Assembly (NCBI GenBank): GCA_937958885.1
Contig: CALGMT010000029.1
Coordinates: 1 to 64,000 of the forward strand
Length of the DNA stretch: 64,000 nt
Source of the DNA: an uncultured bacterium
GTDB taxonomy: Bacteria > Verrucomicrobiota > Kiritimatiellia > CAIVKH01
Direction: 5' to 3'
Position numbers and translations under genes: made by a program. The notes beneath the pieces were generated by a model that did not search any database, was not told the origin of the DNA, and saw only the letters and a list, made by a program, of their open reading frames with translations. Below, one piece after another: positions 37,763 through 46,729 of this stretch; position 1 is the first letter of the stretch; each line of letters opens with the position of its first letter.

Positions 37763-39439
37763 ATGGCCGGCGAATACGTGTTCAATCTGCAGCGGCTGAC
37801 CAAGCAATACAACAAAACGAATGTCCTCGAGGACGTTACGCTGGCCTTTTTCTTCGGCGCAAAAATCGGCGTCATCGGCGGAAACGGCGCGGGGAAATCA
37901 ACGCTTCTCCGCATCATGGCCGGGATCGACACAGATTATTTGGGCGAGGTCCAGGTCGCGAAAGGCGTCAAGATCGGCTACCTCGCACAGGAACCGAGTC
38001 TCGATCCGTCGAAGGATGTGATGGGCAATGTGCAGGACGGCGTCGCAGAGGCGCGGGCCATCCTCGCGCGGTATGACGAGATTTGCGAAAAACTCGGCGA
38101 TGACCTGCCCGCCGATCAGCGCGACAAGCTCGGCGATGAGATGGATCGCCTGCAGACCATCATTGATACGCACGATCTCTGGGAGCTCGATCACCAGGTG
38201 GAAATGGCGATGGAGGCGCTTCGCCTTCCCCCGCCGGACGCGCGGGTGACGGAAATCTCCGGCGGCGAAAAGCGCCGGGTCGCGCTCTGCCGGCTCCTGC
38301 TCTCGAATCCCGATGTGCTACTGCTGGACGAACCGACCAACCATCTCGACGCGGAATCCGTCGCGTGGCTGGAAGAATACCTCAAAAAGTTCCCCGGCAC
38401 GATCGTTGTGGTCACACACGACCGCTATTTCCTGTCGAATGTGACCGAGTGGATCCTCGAACTCGATGGCGGACACGCGTATCCCTACAAGGGCAATTAC
38501 GCCGCCTGGCTGGAACAGAAACAGGCGATGCAGGAGCGCGAGGCGAAAGCCGCGCAGTCGCGCCGCAAGTTGCTGGAACAGGAGCTCGAGTGGGTCCGCA
38601 TGAACCCCGGGGCGCGCCGCGCCCGCAACAAGGCGCGGCTGCAGCGCTACGAAGAGCTCGCGAGCCGGCAGGTGGACACGCGCGAAGACAGCCTGCAGAT
38701 CCAAATTCCGTCCGGCGAGCGACTCGGCGACCTCGTGGTGCGCGCGGTCGGCGTCTCAAAGGCCTATGGCGACCGCCTGCTGATGGCGGACGTCAACTTC
38801 GACCTGCCGCGCGGCGGCATCGTCGGCGTGATCGGCGGCAACGGCGCGGGCAAGACCACCCTGTTCCGCATGATCGTCGGCCAGGAGAAACCCACCGAAG
38901 GCACGCTGACCGTCGGCCCGACCGTGCGCATCGCCTACGTCGATCAATTTCGAGACGCGCTCGACCCGGCCAAGACGGTGTACGAGGAAATCTCCGGCGG
39001 TCGCGAGTTTCTCGATCTCGGCGGCAAATCGATGAACAGCCGAGCGTATTGCGCGCGTTTCAATTTTCGGGGCGGCGACCAGCAAAAGAAGGTTAGCCAG
39101 CTATCCGGCGGCGAGCGCAACCGCCTCCACCTCGCGAAGCTGCTGCGCGGCGGCGGCAATCTGCTGCTGCTCGACGAACCGACGAACGACCTCGATGTGG
39201 ACACCCTGCGCTCGCTGGAAGAGGGGCTGCTGAGCTTCGGCGGATGCGCCGTGGTCATCAGCCACGACCGCTGGTTCCTCGATCGCATCGCCACCCACAT
39301 TCTCGCGTTCGAGGGGGACAGCAAGGTCACGTGGTTCGAGGGCAATTACGAGGCCTATCACGAACAGCGCCGCCGACTGCTCGGCGAAGCCGCCGATCGC
39401 CCCACCCGGATGCGCTTCACCCCCATCCGGAATGGGTGA
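37763..39439 (+). CDS. ettA: ABC-F translation factor EttA
   Basis: EttA binds the ribosomal E site and gates early elongation according to ATP/ADP. The 558-residue product has two ABC cassettes with Walker [10 protein letters not shown] and GGNGAGKTT, signatures [15 protein letters not shown] and [15 protein letters not shown], and Walker B blocks [14 protein letters not shown] and [13 protein letters not shown]. The arm and the linker ([20 protein letters not shown]) match EttA in length. ATG 37763 follows GGAGGG. Confidence 0.96.
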   Translation: MAGEYVFNLQRLTKQYNKTNVLEDVTLAFFFGAKIGVIGGNGAGKSTLLRIMAGIDTDYLGEVQVAKGVKIGYLAQEPSLDPSKDVMGNVQDGVAEARAILARYDEICEKLGDDLPADQRDKLGDEMDRLQTIIDTHDLWELDHQVEMAMEALRLPPPDARVTEISGGEKRRVALCRLLLSNPDVLLLDEPTNHLDAESVAWLEEYLKKFPGTIVVVTHDRYFLSNVTEWILELDGGHAYPYKGNYAAWLEQKQAMQEREAKAAQSRRKLLEQELEWVRMNPGARRARNKARLQRYEELASRQVDTREDSLQIQIPSGERLGDLVVRAVGVSKAYGDRLLMADVNFDLPRGGIVGVIGGNGAGKTTLFRMIVGQEKPTEGTLTVGPTVRIAYVDQFRDALDPAKTVYEEISGGREFLDLGGKSMNSRAYCARFNFRGGDQQKKVSQLSGGERNRLHLAKLLRGGGNLLLLDEPTNDLDVDTLRSLEEGLLSFGGCAVVISHDRWFLDRIATHILAFEGDSKVTWFEGNYEAYHEQRRRLLGEAADRPTRMRFTPIRNG

Positions 39440-39479
39440 TTTACTTGCTCCCCGAGATGAGGTATGCTTAATAAATAGA

Positions 39480-39671
39480 ATGAAAGAGCGGATATCCGAG
39501 CTTACCGGCGCCGAGCGCGACGCGGAATCAGGCGCTGAATTGATGGCGGTGAAGTGCTCCATCTGCGGCGACTGGATGGACGTCAAACCCGGCCACATCA
39601 ATTATATTTCACACGGCATCTGCCCGAGGTGTTATGTCGAGGAGATGCGCAAACTCGCTCGCGACACGTAG
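39480..39671 (+). CDS. Small zinc-ribbon protein
   Basis: The 63-residue product has two CxxC pairs, CSIC at about residues 26-29 and CPRC about 21 residues later, expected to bind one zinc. Many response regulators and sensor kinases carry the same cap (ICGDWMDV, then HGICPRCYVEE), so it may be a detached sensor cap. It has a TATGCT hexamer and no clear ribosome site. It lies just before a SpoIIE-type phosphatase gene facing it. Confidence 0.65.
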   Translation: MKERISELTGAERDAESGAELMAVKCSICGDWMDVKPGHINYISHGICPRCYVEEMRKLARDT

Positions 39672-39693
39672 CGGCCCGTCGTCGGGCCGCTTT
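39670..39693. terminator. Bidirectional terminator-like hairpin
   Basis: AGCGGCCCG and CGGGCCGCT form a nine-base-pair stem around the loop TCGT, followed by TTTC. It overlaps the stop of the zinc-ribbon gene and abuts the end of the convergent phosphatase gene, so it could end transcription from both sides. The T-run is short. Confidence 0.55.
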
Positions 39694-41639
39694 CAGGCGC
39701 GCTTGATCACCAGCACCGTGATGTCATCGGCCTGCGGCGTGCCCTCGGAAAAGGCCTGAACCTGGCGCACGAGCGCGTTCACCATCTCCGAGGCGTTCAA
39801 ACCGATATGGGCGCCGGCCCAGTCCCCCAGCCGGTCGTAGCCGAGTTCCTCCTGCGCGCCGTTGCGCGCTTCGGTGATGCCGTCGGTGAACAGCAGCACG
39901 GCGTCGCCGACGCCGAGCTCCAGTTCGAGCGGCGTGAGCAATTCCTCGAAGACCGCTGCATCGGTGATGCCCATCGCGGTGCCGGGCGGTTGCAACCGCG
40001 CGACGGAACCGTCCGCGCGCACGTGCAAGAGCGGTTCGTGGCCGGCGCGCAGGACGCTGATGTGCGCCTTCTCCGGATTCACCTGCACCGCCGCGATGGT
40101 GACGAACATCTCCGCCTCGAGGTCGGGTGTGAGTTTTCGATTCACGCGGCGCATGATTTCGGCGGGGCTGTCGGACACCTCGGCATAGGTGTGGATCAAC
40201 GATCGGACGATGCTCATGATCAGGGCGGCCGGCACGCCTTTCCCCGAGACATCACCGATGATGCACTCCCACGCATGCGGGGTCTGCACGACATCAAAAT
40301 AGTCGCCGCCCACATCCAGCGCCGGCAAACTGAGCCCGGCCACTTGATAGCCGGGAATCTCCGGCATGGCGCGGGGCAACAGCGCCCGTTGAATGTCGCG
40401 CGCCCATTTCATCTCCTGCCGTACGCGCTCGCGCTCGGCCACTTCCTGGTAGAGCTGCGCATTCTCGATCGCCATCGCGGCGTGTTGCGCGAGGGTTTCG
40501 ACGGTGGTCAATGTCTCCTCCGCATAGGGCGTGCCGTCGGCGCGCGGCCCAAGGTGGATGGCGCCCAGCCGCTTGCTTCCAATCGAGAGCGGCACGGCGA
40601 GCTCCGCCGCATCGTTCGGGTCCTCTCCGATCGCGCCATCCGGCCCCCGATACTGGGTGCGCCCGGTCTCGTGCGCGCGCTGCGCCATGCCCGTGCGCGA
40701 GGCATCCGGCAACGCGCCCCGCGCGTGCGCAAGCGTCAGCGCGCCGCCGGGCGGCTGCGCGACGTATAATCGGCTGAACCCCGCCTGCGTCATGCGCTCG
40801 AACATCTCGGACAGATTCTCGAACAGTACGGACGGATCGAATTGCTTGCTGATCCGCACCGTCCATTCCTGCATCCGATGCATCAGCGCAATTCGGCGGA
40901 CGAGCGATGAGATCATCTGGTTAAACGTCTCGCCCAACAACCCGATCTCGTCCCCCGTGCTGACGATCACCCGCTGATCCAAATCGCCTTCGTGCACCTT
41001 GCGCGCCGCGCGCGTCAGCACCTCGATCGGCTGCAGGACGCGCCGCGCGAAGATCAACGAGAGCATGGTCGCGCCCAGGCTGATCAAGACCATGACGCCG
41101 ACGGACTGGGCATAGAACGCTCGCATCTCGCTCGCCAGCGCAGTCGGGAAATACATCACCACGTACCCCGGCAAGCTGCCGTCTCGCGTCAGCGGTCCGG
41201 CGACGCGCAGTTGTTCGGACGCTTTGAGATAGGTCTGCACATAGTCGGACGGCCGGTCGCTCGGTTCGAGAATTTCGGGCGCGCGCGGCTCGCCGCGGGC
41301 CACGTGTTCATACACGAGGCGCCCGTCCTGATCGTAGAGACGGATTTCGTCCGGCAGGTGTTTGACCGGCTGTTCTGCGGCGCCGTCGATGCGCATGAAT
41401 TTGTTCGCGAAGACGAAATCCAGACTGCCCCGCACGAATCGCTCGCGGTTCGATTTGTAATGCGCGGCGAGATAATTCAGGCCCGAGAGATAGACGGTGA
41501 AGGCGCTGCTGAACTCGCGCGCATAGAGGCGGGCGCGGAACTGGACGGCGTTGACGCCGGTGACGCCGGCCGCCGTCACGACGATCAACGAGATTCCGAG
41601 AATCAGGATCTTGTGCGCGAATTTAAGCCGCGGGTGCAT
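39693..41639 (-). CDS. Membrane-bound SpoIIE-type PP2C phosphatase
   Basis: The 648-residue protein has a membrane helix (about 12-30), a periplasmic sensor region to about 183, a second helix (VGVMVLISLGATMLSLIF), a HAMP domain (RRVLQPIEVLTRAARKVHEGDL), a GAF domain (about 275-405) and a PP2C domain (about 440-648) with metal motifs GGDYFDVV, GDVSGKGVPAA, LFTDGITEA and DDITVLVI. Such phosphatases dephosphorylate a STAS anti-anti-sigma protein; a STAS gene is directly upstream. It should convert a periplasmic signal into partner switching. Confidence 0.94.
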   Translation of the reverse strand: MHPRLKFAHKILILGISLIVVTAAGVTGVNAVQFRARLYAREFSSAFTVYLSGLNYLAAHYKSNRERFVRGSLDFVFANKFMRIDGAAEQPVKHLPDEIRLYDQDGRLVYEHVARGEPRAPEILEPSDRPSDYVQTYLKASEQLRVAGPLTRDGSLPGYVVMYFPTALASEMRAFYAQSVGVMVLISLGATMLSLIFARRVLQPIEVLTRAARKVHEGDLDQRVIVSTGDEIGLLGETFNQMISSLVRRIALMHRMQEWTVRISKQFDPSVLFENLSEMFERMTQAGFSRLYVAQPPGGALTLAHARGALPDASRTGMAQRAHETGRTQYRGPDGAIGEDPNDAAELAVPLSIGSKRLGAIHLGPRADGTPYAEETLTTVETLAQHAAMAIENAQLYQEVAERERVRQEMKWARDIQRALLPRAMPEIPGYQVAGLSLPALDVGGDYFDVVQTPHAWECIIGDVSGKGVPAALIMSIVRSLIHTYAEVSDSPAEIMRRVNRKLTPDLEAEMFVTIAAVQVNPEKAHISVLRAGHEPLLHVRADGSVARLQPPGTAMGITDAAVFEELLTPLELELGVGDAVLLFTDGITEARNGAQEELGYDRLGDWAGAHIGLNASEMVNALVRQVQAFSEGTPQADDITVLVIKRA

Positions 41640-41652
41640 GGCGGCGCGCCGC

Positions 41653-42003
41653 TTACTTCAACGCAACGAGCGCCTCTTCGCGTGTCGGATACGAGACGAG
41701 CGACTTGCCGAGCTGCAGCAGATCCAGCGTCCGCACCAGCTTTTCGTTCAAGCCGCACAGCGCCAGCCGCCCGCGCGTCACCATCAAACTTCGATGGTAC
41801 TTCATCAGCAGGCCGATGGCGCGGCTGTTCAAGTAGGTCAACCCTTTGCAGTCGAGCAACACGCGGGCGCCCTGCGGGAGACAAATCGGATCAAGACTGT
41901 CCTTGAACAGGTCGATCGTCGCCGAATCGACCGGGCCCCGGATGACAGCGATCGAAACATTCCCTTCAGACTGAATTTCGACTTCCAACAATGGCTTACT
42001 CAT
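41653..42003 (-). CDS. STAS-domain anti-anti-sigma factor
   Basis: The 116-residue STAS protein has the phosphorylatable-serine loop YLNSRAIGLL (Ser60), which replaces the classical DSSG. It should bind an anti-sigma kinase when unphosphorylated. GAGGTGG is in front of the ATG at 42003. The next gene, 13 bases on, is the cognate phosphatase candidate. No HPK-type anti-sigma kinase is in the window. Confidence 0.9.
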   Translation of the reverse strand: MSKPLLEVEIQSEGNVSIAVIRGPVDSATIDLFKDSLDPICLPQGARVLLDCKGLTYLNSRAIGLLMKYHRSLMVTRGRLALCGLNEKLVRTLDLLQLGKSLVSYPTREEALVALK

Positions 42004-42121
42004 GACGGTACCCACCTCATCCGCCAATATAGGCAAGGACGATCGCAGGGCAAAGCCGGAAAGCATGTCTAACTCGAATCTCATTTTCCGCAAGGCCCCG
42101 CTTCGGCATAGTGTGTCGCGT

Positions 42122-42511
42122 ATGCGCGGATCCGAACGTCATCTCTTTCGTCGACTGTTGATCGCCGCGGAACGAGAGGTGAACAAAACCTTGCGCCAAC
42201 TGCCGCCGGCACTGCGCGACAAGGCGCGCGGGGTTCCAGTGGTGTACGAACCCCGGCCCGATCCGGAACTCGCGCGCGAGGGCATCGAGTCCGACACCCT
42301 CGGCCTCTTTGTGGGTGAAACATTTCGGGATGCCTATGCCGGCGCGCACGATCTGCCGGCGCAGGTGATCCTCTATCTGCTGAACATCTGGGAATACGCC
42401 AACCACGATGCCGGATTCTATCGCGAGGAAGTGCGGCGCACTCTGCTGCACGAACTCGGCCACTATCTCGGCCTCGACGAGGACGAACTCGCCGACCGCG
42501 ACCTCGACTAG
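42122..42511 (+). CDS. Zincin-like metallopeptidase family protein
   Basis: The 129-residue protein has the zinc motif HELGHYLGLDEDEL (HExxH plus a downstream acidic ligand) in the size range of the DUF1025-type 'metallopeptidase family' proteins. Activity in that family is unproven. The ATG at 42122 is preferred over one at 42065 because TAGTGT lies seven bases upstream and length then fits; no ribosome site is visible. Confidence 0.85.
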   Translation: MRGSERHLFRRLLIAAEREVNKTLRQLPPALRDKARGVPVVYEPRPDPELAREGIESDTLGLFVGETFRDAYAGAHDLPAQVILYLLNIWEYANHDAGFYREEVRRTLLHELGHYLGLDEDELADRDLD

Positions 42512-42521
42512 GCGGGGCGGA

Positions 42522-43286
42522 TCAGAGATCCTTGATGATCTCTTGCTCGGCGCTAATCAGGAGATTGTACATTTCCTCGGCGGACTCCGCCTCGCGCAAG
42601 TCGAGCAGCATCGTGGTCTGGTAGCACAGCACGCAGAGCCGCGCGAGGACGTGCAGGTGGATTTTGTCTTCCTGACAGCACACAAGAAAAAACAAGTCCG
42701 TCGTCATGCCGTCCGGCGAGCCGAACGGGATCGGCTGGATCGTGCGGCCCAGCACGAGGAATGAATCCTCGAACATGTAGGGCTGGTGCGTCCGGGGATG
42801 CAATAGCGCGATGCCGCCGGCGAGCGCCGTGGAGCACATTTGTTCGCGTTCCTTCAAACTCTTGATCAGATCGGCCTTTTGAAGCAGCAGGCCGGTCTTG
42901 TCCGCCTGCGCCACCATATCATTGATGACGGAAGCCTTGGTCTTCGACTTGAGCGCGGGATTGATGTACTCGACGCGCAGCAATTCGGGAATGATGGCGT
43001 GCTGCTTGTCGAGATTGTGCGCTTTCGCACGCGGCGCGGGTTTGTCGTCGTCGATCTCGCCTTTCTTGGAGCCGATGATGCGCTTGGACGCCCATTCATC
43101 AATGTCGTTCCGCATGAAAACCAGCTTCTCGCCGCGGCGTTGATACGGAATCTCGTTGTCGCGCACGAGCCGCTCGACATCGCCGCGCGTGAGGTGCAAA
43201 TAGTCGGCCACCTCATACAAGTTGAAGATGCGATGTGGAACGCGGGCGCTCTTGCCCCCGCCGGACGTTGTGCTAGTTTTCGCCAT
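42522..43286 (-). CDS. HTH and PTS EIIA-like fusion protein
   Basis: The 254-residue product has an excisionase/MerR-like winged helix at about residues 20-70 (IFNLYEVADYLHLTRGDVERLV, then WASKRIIG), a linker, and a PTS EIIA type-2 (PtsN) domain at about 105-254. The phosphorylatable His is in GGIALLHPR. Phosphorylation could control DNA binding, coupling carbon or nitrogen state to transcription. The start codon is only six bases after tRNA-Thr on the same strand, leaving no ribosome site. Confidence 0.88.
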   Translation of the reverse strand: MAKTSTTSGGGKSARVPHRIFNLYEVADYLHLTRGDVERLVRDNEIPYQRRGEKLVFMRNDIDEWASKRIIGSKKGEIDDDKPAPRAKAHNLDKQHAIIPELLRVEYINPALKSKTKASVINDMVAQADKTGLLLQKADLIKSLKEREQMCSTALAGGIALLHPRTHQPYMFEDSFLVLGRTIQPIPFGSPDGMTTDLFFLVCCQEDKIHLHVLARLCVLCYQTTMLLDLREAESAEEMYNLLISAEQEIIKDL

Positions 43287-43292
43287 AAATCG

Positions 43293-43368
43293 TGGAGCCA
43301 ACGGACGGATTTGAACCGACGACCTGCTCATTACGAATGAGCTGCTCTACCAGCTGAGCTACGTTGGC
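43293..43368 (-). tRNA. tRNA-Thr (CGU)
   Basis: On the minus strand GCCAACG pairs with CGTTGGC, followed by U and an encoded CCA. The anticodon stem GCTCA/TGAGC encloses TTCGTAA, giving anticodon CGT (decodes ACG). Length is 76 nt. The HTH-EIIA gene starts six bases beyond the CCA. Confidence 0.96.
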
Positions 43369-43523
43369 CGAGTTCCACTATGCTAAACCGTTCAGCCTCA
43401 ATGTCAACACGCGATGCCGCGCAAGCATCCGCGCCGCCCGTGCGCCTCGCGAAGGCGCGCGGCTCGTCGTTGTAAGTGCGCGCGCGGACTGTTACCGTGC
43501 GCTCGTTTTATCAAGGGACTCCT

Positions 43524-46418
43524 ATGTCTATACACGGATTTGAACTGCTGCGCCGCGAAGAACTCACCGAATACCGCGCGTCCGCAACACTGTACCGGCA
43601 TCTCAAAACCGGCGCAGAACTGCTATCGGTGGAGAGCGCGGACGAAAACAAGGTGTTCGGCATCACCTTCCGCACGCCGCCCGCCGACCACACCGGCGTC
43701 GCGCACATCCTCGAGCACTCGGTCCTGTGCGGTTCGCGCCGATACCCCAGCAAGGAACCGTTCGTCGAATTGCTCAAAGGCTCGCTGCAGACCTTCCTCA
43801 ACGCCTTCACCTATCCCGACAAGACCTGCTACCCGGTCGCGAGCCAGAACCTGCGCGATTTCTACAACCTGATCGAGGTCTATCTCGACGCCGTATTCTA
43901 TCCCCTGCTCTCGCGCGAGACATTCGAGCAGGAGGGCTGGCACTACGAACTGGAGGCGCCGGACAAACCGATTGTGTTCAAAGGCGTCGTCTTCAACGAA
44001 ATGAAAGGCGTCTATTCCTCGCCCGACAGCGTACTGATCGAGCAGGCGCAGCGCTCCCTTTTTCCGGACACGGTGTACGGCCTGGATTCCGGAGGCGACC
44101 CGGCGCACATTCCTGACCTGACCTACGAACAACTCACGGCGTTTCATCGCCGCTACTATCACCCCTCCAACAGCCGGATATTTTTCTACGGCGACGACGA
44201 CCCGGAACGCCGACTCGTCATCATGAACGAGTGGCTCTCGGCCTTTGAAGCGCAACCGTCCGACTCCGCTATTCCGGAACAGCCCGCGTTCGATGCGCCG
44301 CGCGCGCTGACCTGCGGCTACCGCGCAGACGCGGATGGCGCGGGCAAATCGTTCGTCGCATTAAACTGGGCCCTCCCCAGCCCTGCCGACGCTGTCGCGG
44401 CGCTTCATGCGCAGACACTCGCCCATATTCTGATCGGCGCGCCCGCCTCTCCGCTGCGCAAGGCGCTGCTCGAATCCGGACTCGGCGAGGACCTCACAGG
44501 GTGCGGCCTCGAAACGCATGCGCGGCAGATGTTCTTCTCGACCGGCCTCCGCGGCGTCCATGCGGCGGACGTGGGGAAGGTCGCCCCGCTCGCGCGCGGC
44601 ACGCTCGAGTCCCTCGCTGCCGACGGCATCGATCCGAAAACAATCGAGGCCGCGCTCAACACGGTCGAATTCGCCCTCCGCGAGAATAACACCGGCTCCT
44701 ATCCGCGAGGCCTGGCACTGATGTTGCGCGCATTAACGAGCTGGAACTACGACAGCGACCCGTTCGCGCCCCTTCGCTTCGAGGAGCCGCTTACCGCTCT
44801 GCGCGCGCGCATCGCGGCGGGCGAGCCGGTGTTCGAGTCGCTGATCCGGCGCTGGCTGCTCGACAATCCGCACCATACCGTCCTCACCTTGCACCCCGAC
44901 CCGGAACTCGGTCCGCGTGCGGACGCGGCGGAGCGTCAACGGCTGGATGCCGTTCGATCCTCGATGTCCGAATCCGACCTTAAAGCCCTCGCCGCGCACA
45001 CCGCGGAGTTAATTGCGGCGCAGGGCGCGCCGGACGATCCGGAAGCGCTCGCGAAAATCCCGCGCCTCTCCGTCTCGGACCTGCCGCGCGAGAACAAAGC
45101 GATCCCGTCCCAGAAGCAATACCTAGCGAAAACGCGCGTATTCTTCCACGACCTCTTCACCAACGGCATCCTGTATCTCGATGTCGGGTTCAACGTGCGC
45201 GAATTGTCGCCCGACGCCCTACCCTACGTTCCGCTGCTCGGACGGGCGCTGCTCGAAACCGGCGCCGGCAGCGAAGACTACGTCGCGCTCAACCAACGCA
45301 TCGGCAGCAAGACCGGCGGCATCGTCCCGCGCACGTTCACCTCCATTGTGCGCGAGACCGAATCGGGCGCGGCCTGGCTCTTCCTGCGCGCCAAGGCGAT
45401 GGAGGCGCAAACCGCCGATCTCCTCCGCATCTTTCACGATGTACTGACCAGCGCGCGGATTGACCTCCAAAGCCGCATCCGCCAGATAGCGCTCGAAGAG
45501 AAGGCCAACGTGGAAGCCAACCTCGTTCCGTCGGGCCACCACTACGTCGGCCTCCGCATGCGCGCGGGTTTCGATGAGGCCGCGTTCGCCGCCGAGCAAA
45601 TGAGCGGCATCAGCTACCTGATGTTCCTGCGCAAGCTCATCCGCGACATCGACGCCGACTGGGACGGCGTCGCCTCTGCGCTGGCGAGCGCGATGGATGC
45701 GCTGGTGAACCGGCGCGCGATGGTCGTGAATGCGACCATCGACGGCGCCGCATGGTCGCGCATCGCCCCGCAGGTGGAGTCATTCTTGCGCGACCTTCCC
45801 GATCGCGCCGAACGGCGGCCGGCCTGGTCGATCCCCGTTGCGCCAACTGTGGAAGGGCTGTCGATTCCCGCCGCGGTCAACTACGTCGGCAAGGCCTTCA
45901 ACTGGCGGGCGGCCGGACACCTCTTTCACGGCGCGGATCTCGTCGCAGCCCGCTTCCTGCGCGGCGCGTATTTGTGGGAAAAGGTGCGCGTCCAGGGCGG
46001 CGCGTATGGAGGATTCTGCCAGCTCGACTACCGCGCCGGATTGATCAGTTTCCTGTCCTATCGCGATCCCAATCTGCAGGCCACGCTCGAGGTGTATGAC
46101 GCGGCGGCGGACCATCTCGCAACCCTCAAACTGGACCGCGCCGAACTCGAAAAGGCGATCATCGGCGCGATCGGCGACCTCGACCAATACATGCTGCCGG
46201 ACGCGAAAGGATACGCCGCGCTGTGCCGATGGCTGGCGAACGATCCGGAATCCTTCCGTCAGGAAATGCGCGAGCAAATTTTGTCCGCCACCGTAAAGGA
46301 CTTCCGCCGCTTCGGCGAAGCCTTGCGCGGCATGCGGGATAGTGGGCGCATCGCCGTCCTCGGCGGCGCAGACGCCCTGCGCGCCCTCCCCTCAGCCGTG
46401 GTCACGCGAGTGCTCTAA
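43524..46418 (+). CDS. M16C-family zinc metalloprotease (presequence protease-like)
   Basis: The 964-residue enzyme has the inverted zinc motif HILEH (His61, Glu64, His65) near the N-terminus and the four-domain M16C length of PreP/Cym1. In bacteria such enzymes degrade peptides. Landmarks are HSVLCGSRRYPSKEPF and NAFTYPDKTCYPVAS. No signal peptide is seen, so it is probably cytoplasmic. It has its own promoter region after tRNA-Thr. Confidence 0.94.
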   Translation: MSIHGFELLRREELTEYRASATLYRHLKTGAELLSVESADENKVFGITFRTPPADHTGVAHILEHSVLCGSRRYPSKEPFVELLKGSLQTFLNAFTYPDKTCYPVASQNLRDFYNLIEVYLDAVFYPLLSRETFEQEGWHYELEAPDKPIVFKGVVFNEMKGVYSSPDSVLIEQAQRSLFPDTVYGLDSGGDPAHIPDLTYEQLTAFHRRYYHPSNSRIFFYGDDDPERRLVIMNEWLSAFEAQPSDSAIPEQPAFDAPRALTCGYRADADGAGKSFVALNWALPSPADAVAALHAQTLAHILIGAPASPLRKALLESGLGEDLTGCGLETHARQMFFSTGLRGVHAADVGKVAPLARGTLESLAADGIDPKTIEAALNTVEFALRENNTGSYPRGLALMLRALTSWNYDSDPFAPLRFEEPLTALRARIAAGEPVFESLIRRWLLDNPHHTVLTLHPDPELGPRADAAERQRLDAVRSSMSESDLKALAAHTAELIAAQGAPDDPEALAKIPRLSVSDLPRENKAIPSQKQYLAKTRVFFHDLFTNGILYLDVGFNVRELSPDALPYVPLLGRALLETGAGSEDYVALNQRIGSKTGGIVPRTFTSIVRETESGAAWLFLRAKAMEAQTADLLRIFHDVLTSARIDLQSRIRQIALEEKANVEANLVPSGHHYVGLRMRAGFDEAAFAAEQMSGISYLMFLRKLIRDIDADWDGVASALASAMDALVNRRAMVVNATIDGAAWSRIAPQVESFLRDLPDRAERRPAWSIPVAPTVEGLSIPAAVNYVGKAFNWRAAGHLFHGADLVAARFLRGAYLWEKVRVQGGAYGGFCQLDYRAGLISFLSYRDPNLQATLEVYDAAADHLATLKLDRAELEKAIIGAIGDLDQYMLPDAKGYAALCRWLANDPESFRQEMREQILSATVKDFRRFGEALRGMRDSGRIAVLGGADALRALPSAVVTRVL

Positions 46419-46488
46419 ACGCCAGGCTCCGAAAAGCGGTTTTATCCGGGTTAGTCGGCTGATCGCTCTCTTCGTCCGGGAGGCTGAA

Positions 46489-46579
46489 GACCCCGGCGGG
46501 CTTGCCCGCCGGTGAATCAGTTCTGCAGCTACACGCCGCGCTTCAACATGACCCCGGCGGGCTTGCCCCGCCGGTGAAT
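46489..46579 (+). repeat. Tandem GC-rich hairpin repeat, two copies 61 bp apart
   Basis: The core GACCCCGGCGGGCTTGCCC (and GCCGGTGAAT after it) occurs at 46489-46516 and, with one added C, at 46550-46579. Within each copy GGCGGGC and GCCCGCC form a tight hairpin. The following bases (cagttctgcagctac and gcgttcagcggctac) also resemble each other, giving a unit of about 44 bases. It resembles a REP/BIME-type element and could stabilise or terminate the mRNA of the protease gene. Confidence 0.7.
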
Positions 46580-46717
46580 GCGTTCAGCGGCTACCCGCAC
46601 AACGCCAATATTCCCCGATTCGTCCGCCTCGGCCGCGCGCATCCGCTCGTCGCCTCCCGCGCTGCAATGCGCGGAGGTCCTGCGGCGGCGAGCGTGGCCA
46701 TGTTCACTGGAACTTGA

Positions 46718-46723
46718 TATACT
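46718..46723 (+). promoter_or_regulatory. -10 element of a leaderless gene
   Basis: TATACT ends exactly six bases before the ATG at 46730, as at 21469. The predicted first base of the mRNA is the A of the start codon. Confidence 0.55.
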
Positions 46724-46729
46724 GACCAC

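Larger units (their letters stand above)
46419..46729 (+). other. Intergenic region with tandem hairpin repeat
   Basis: Between the protease and the reductase gene, these 311 bases hold two copies of a hairpin-forming repeat (46489-46516 and 46550-46579) and a TATACT before the next start. Nothing else is recognisable. Confidence 0.5.
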
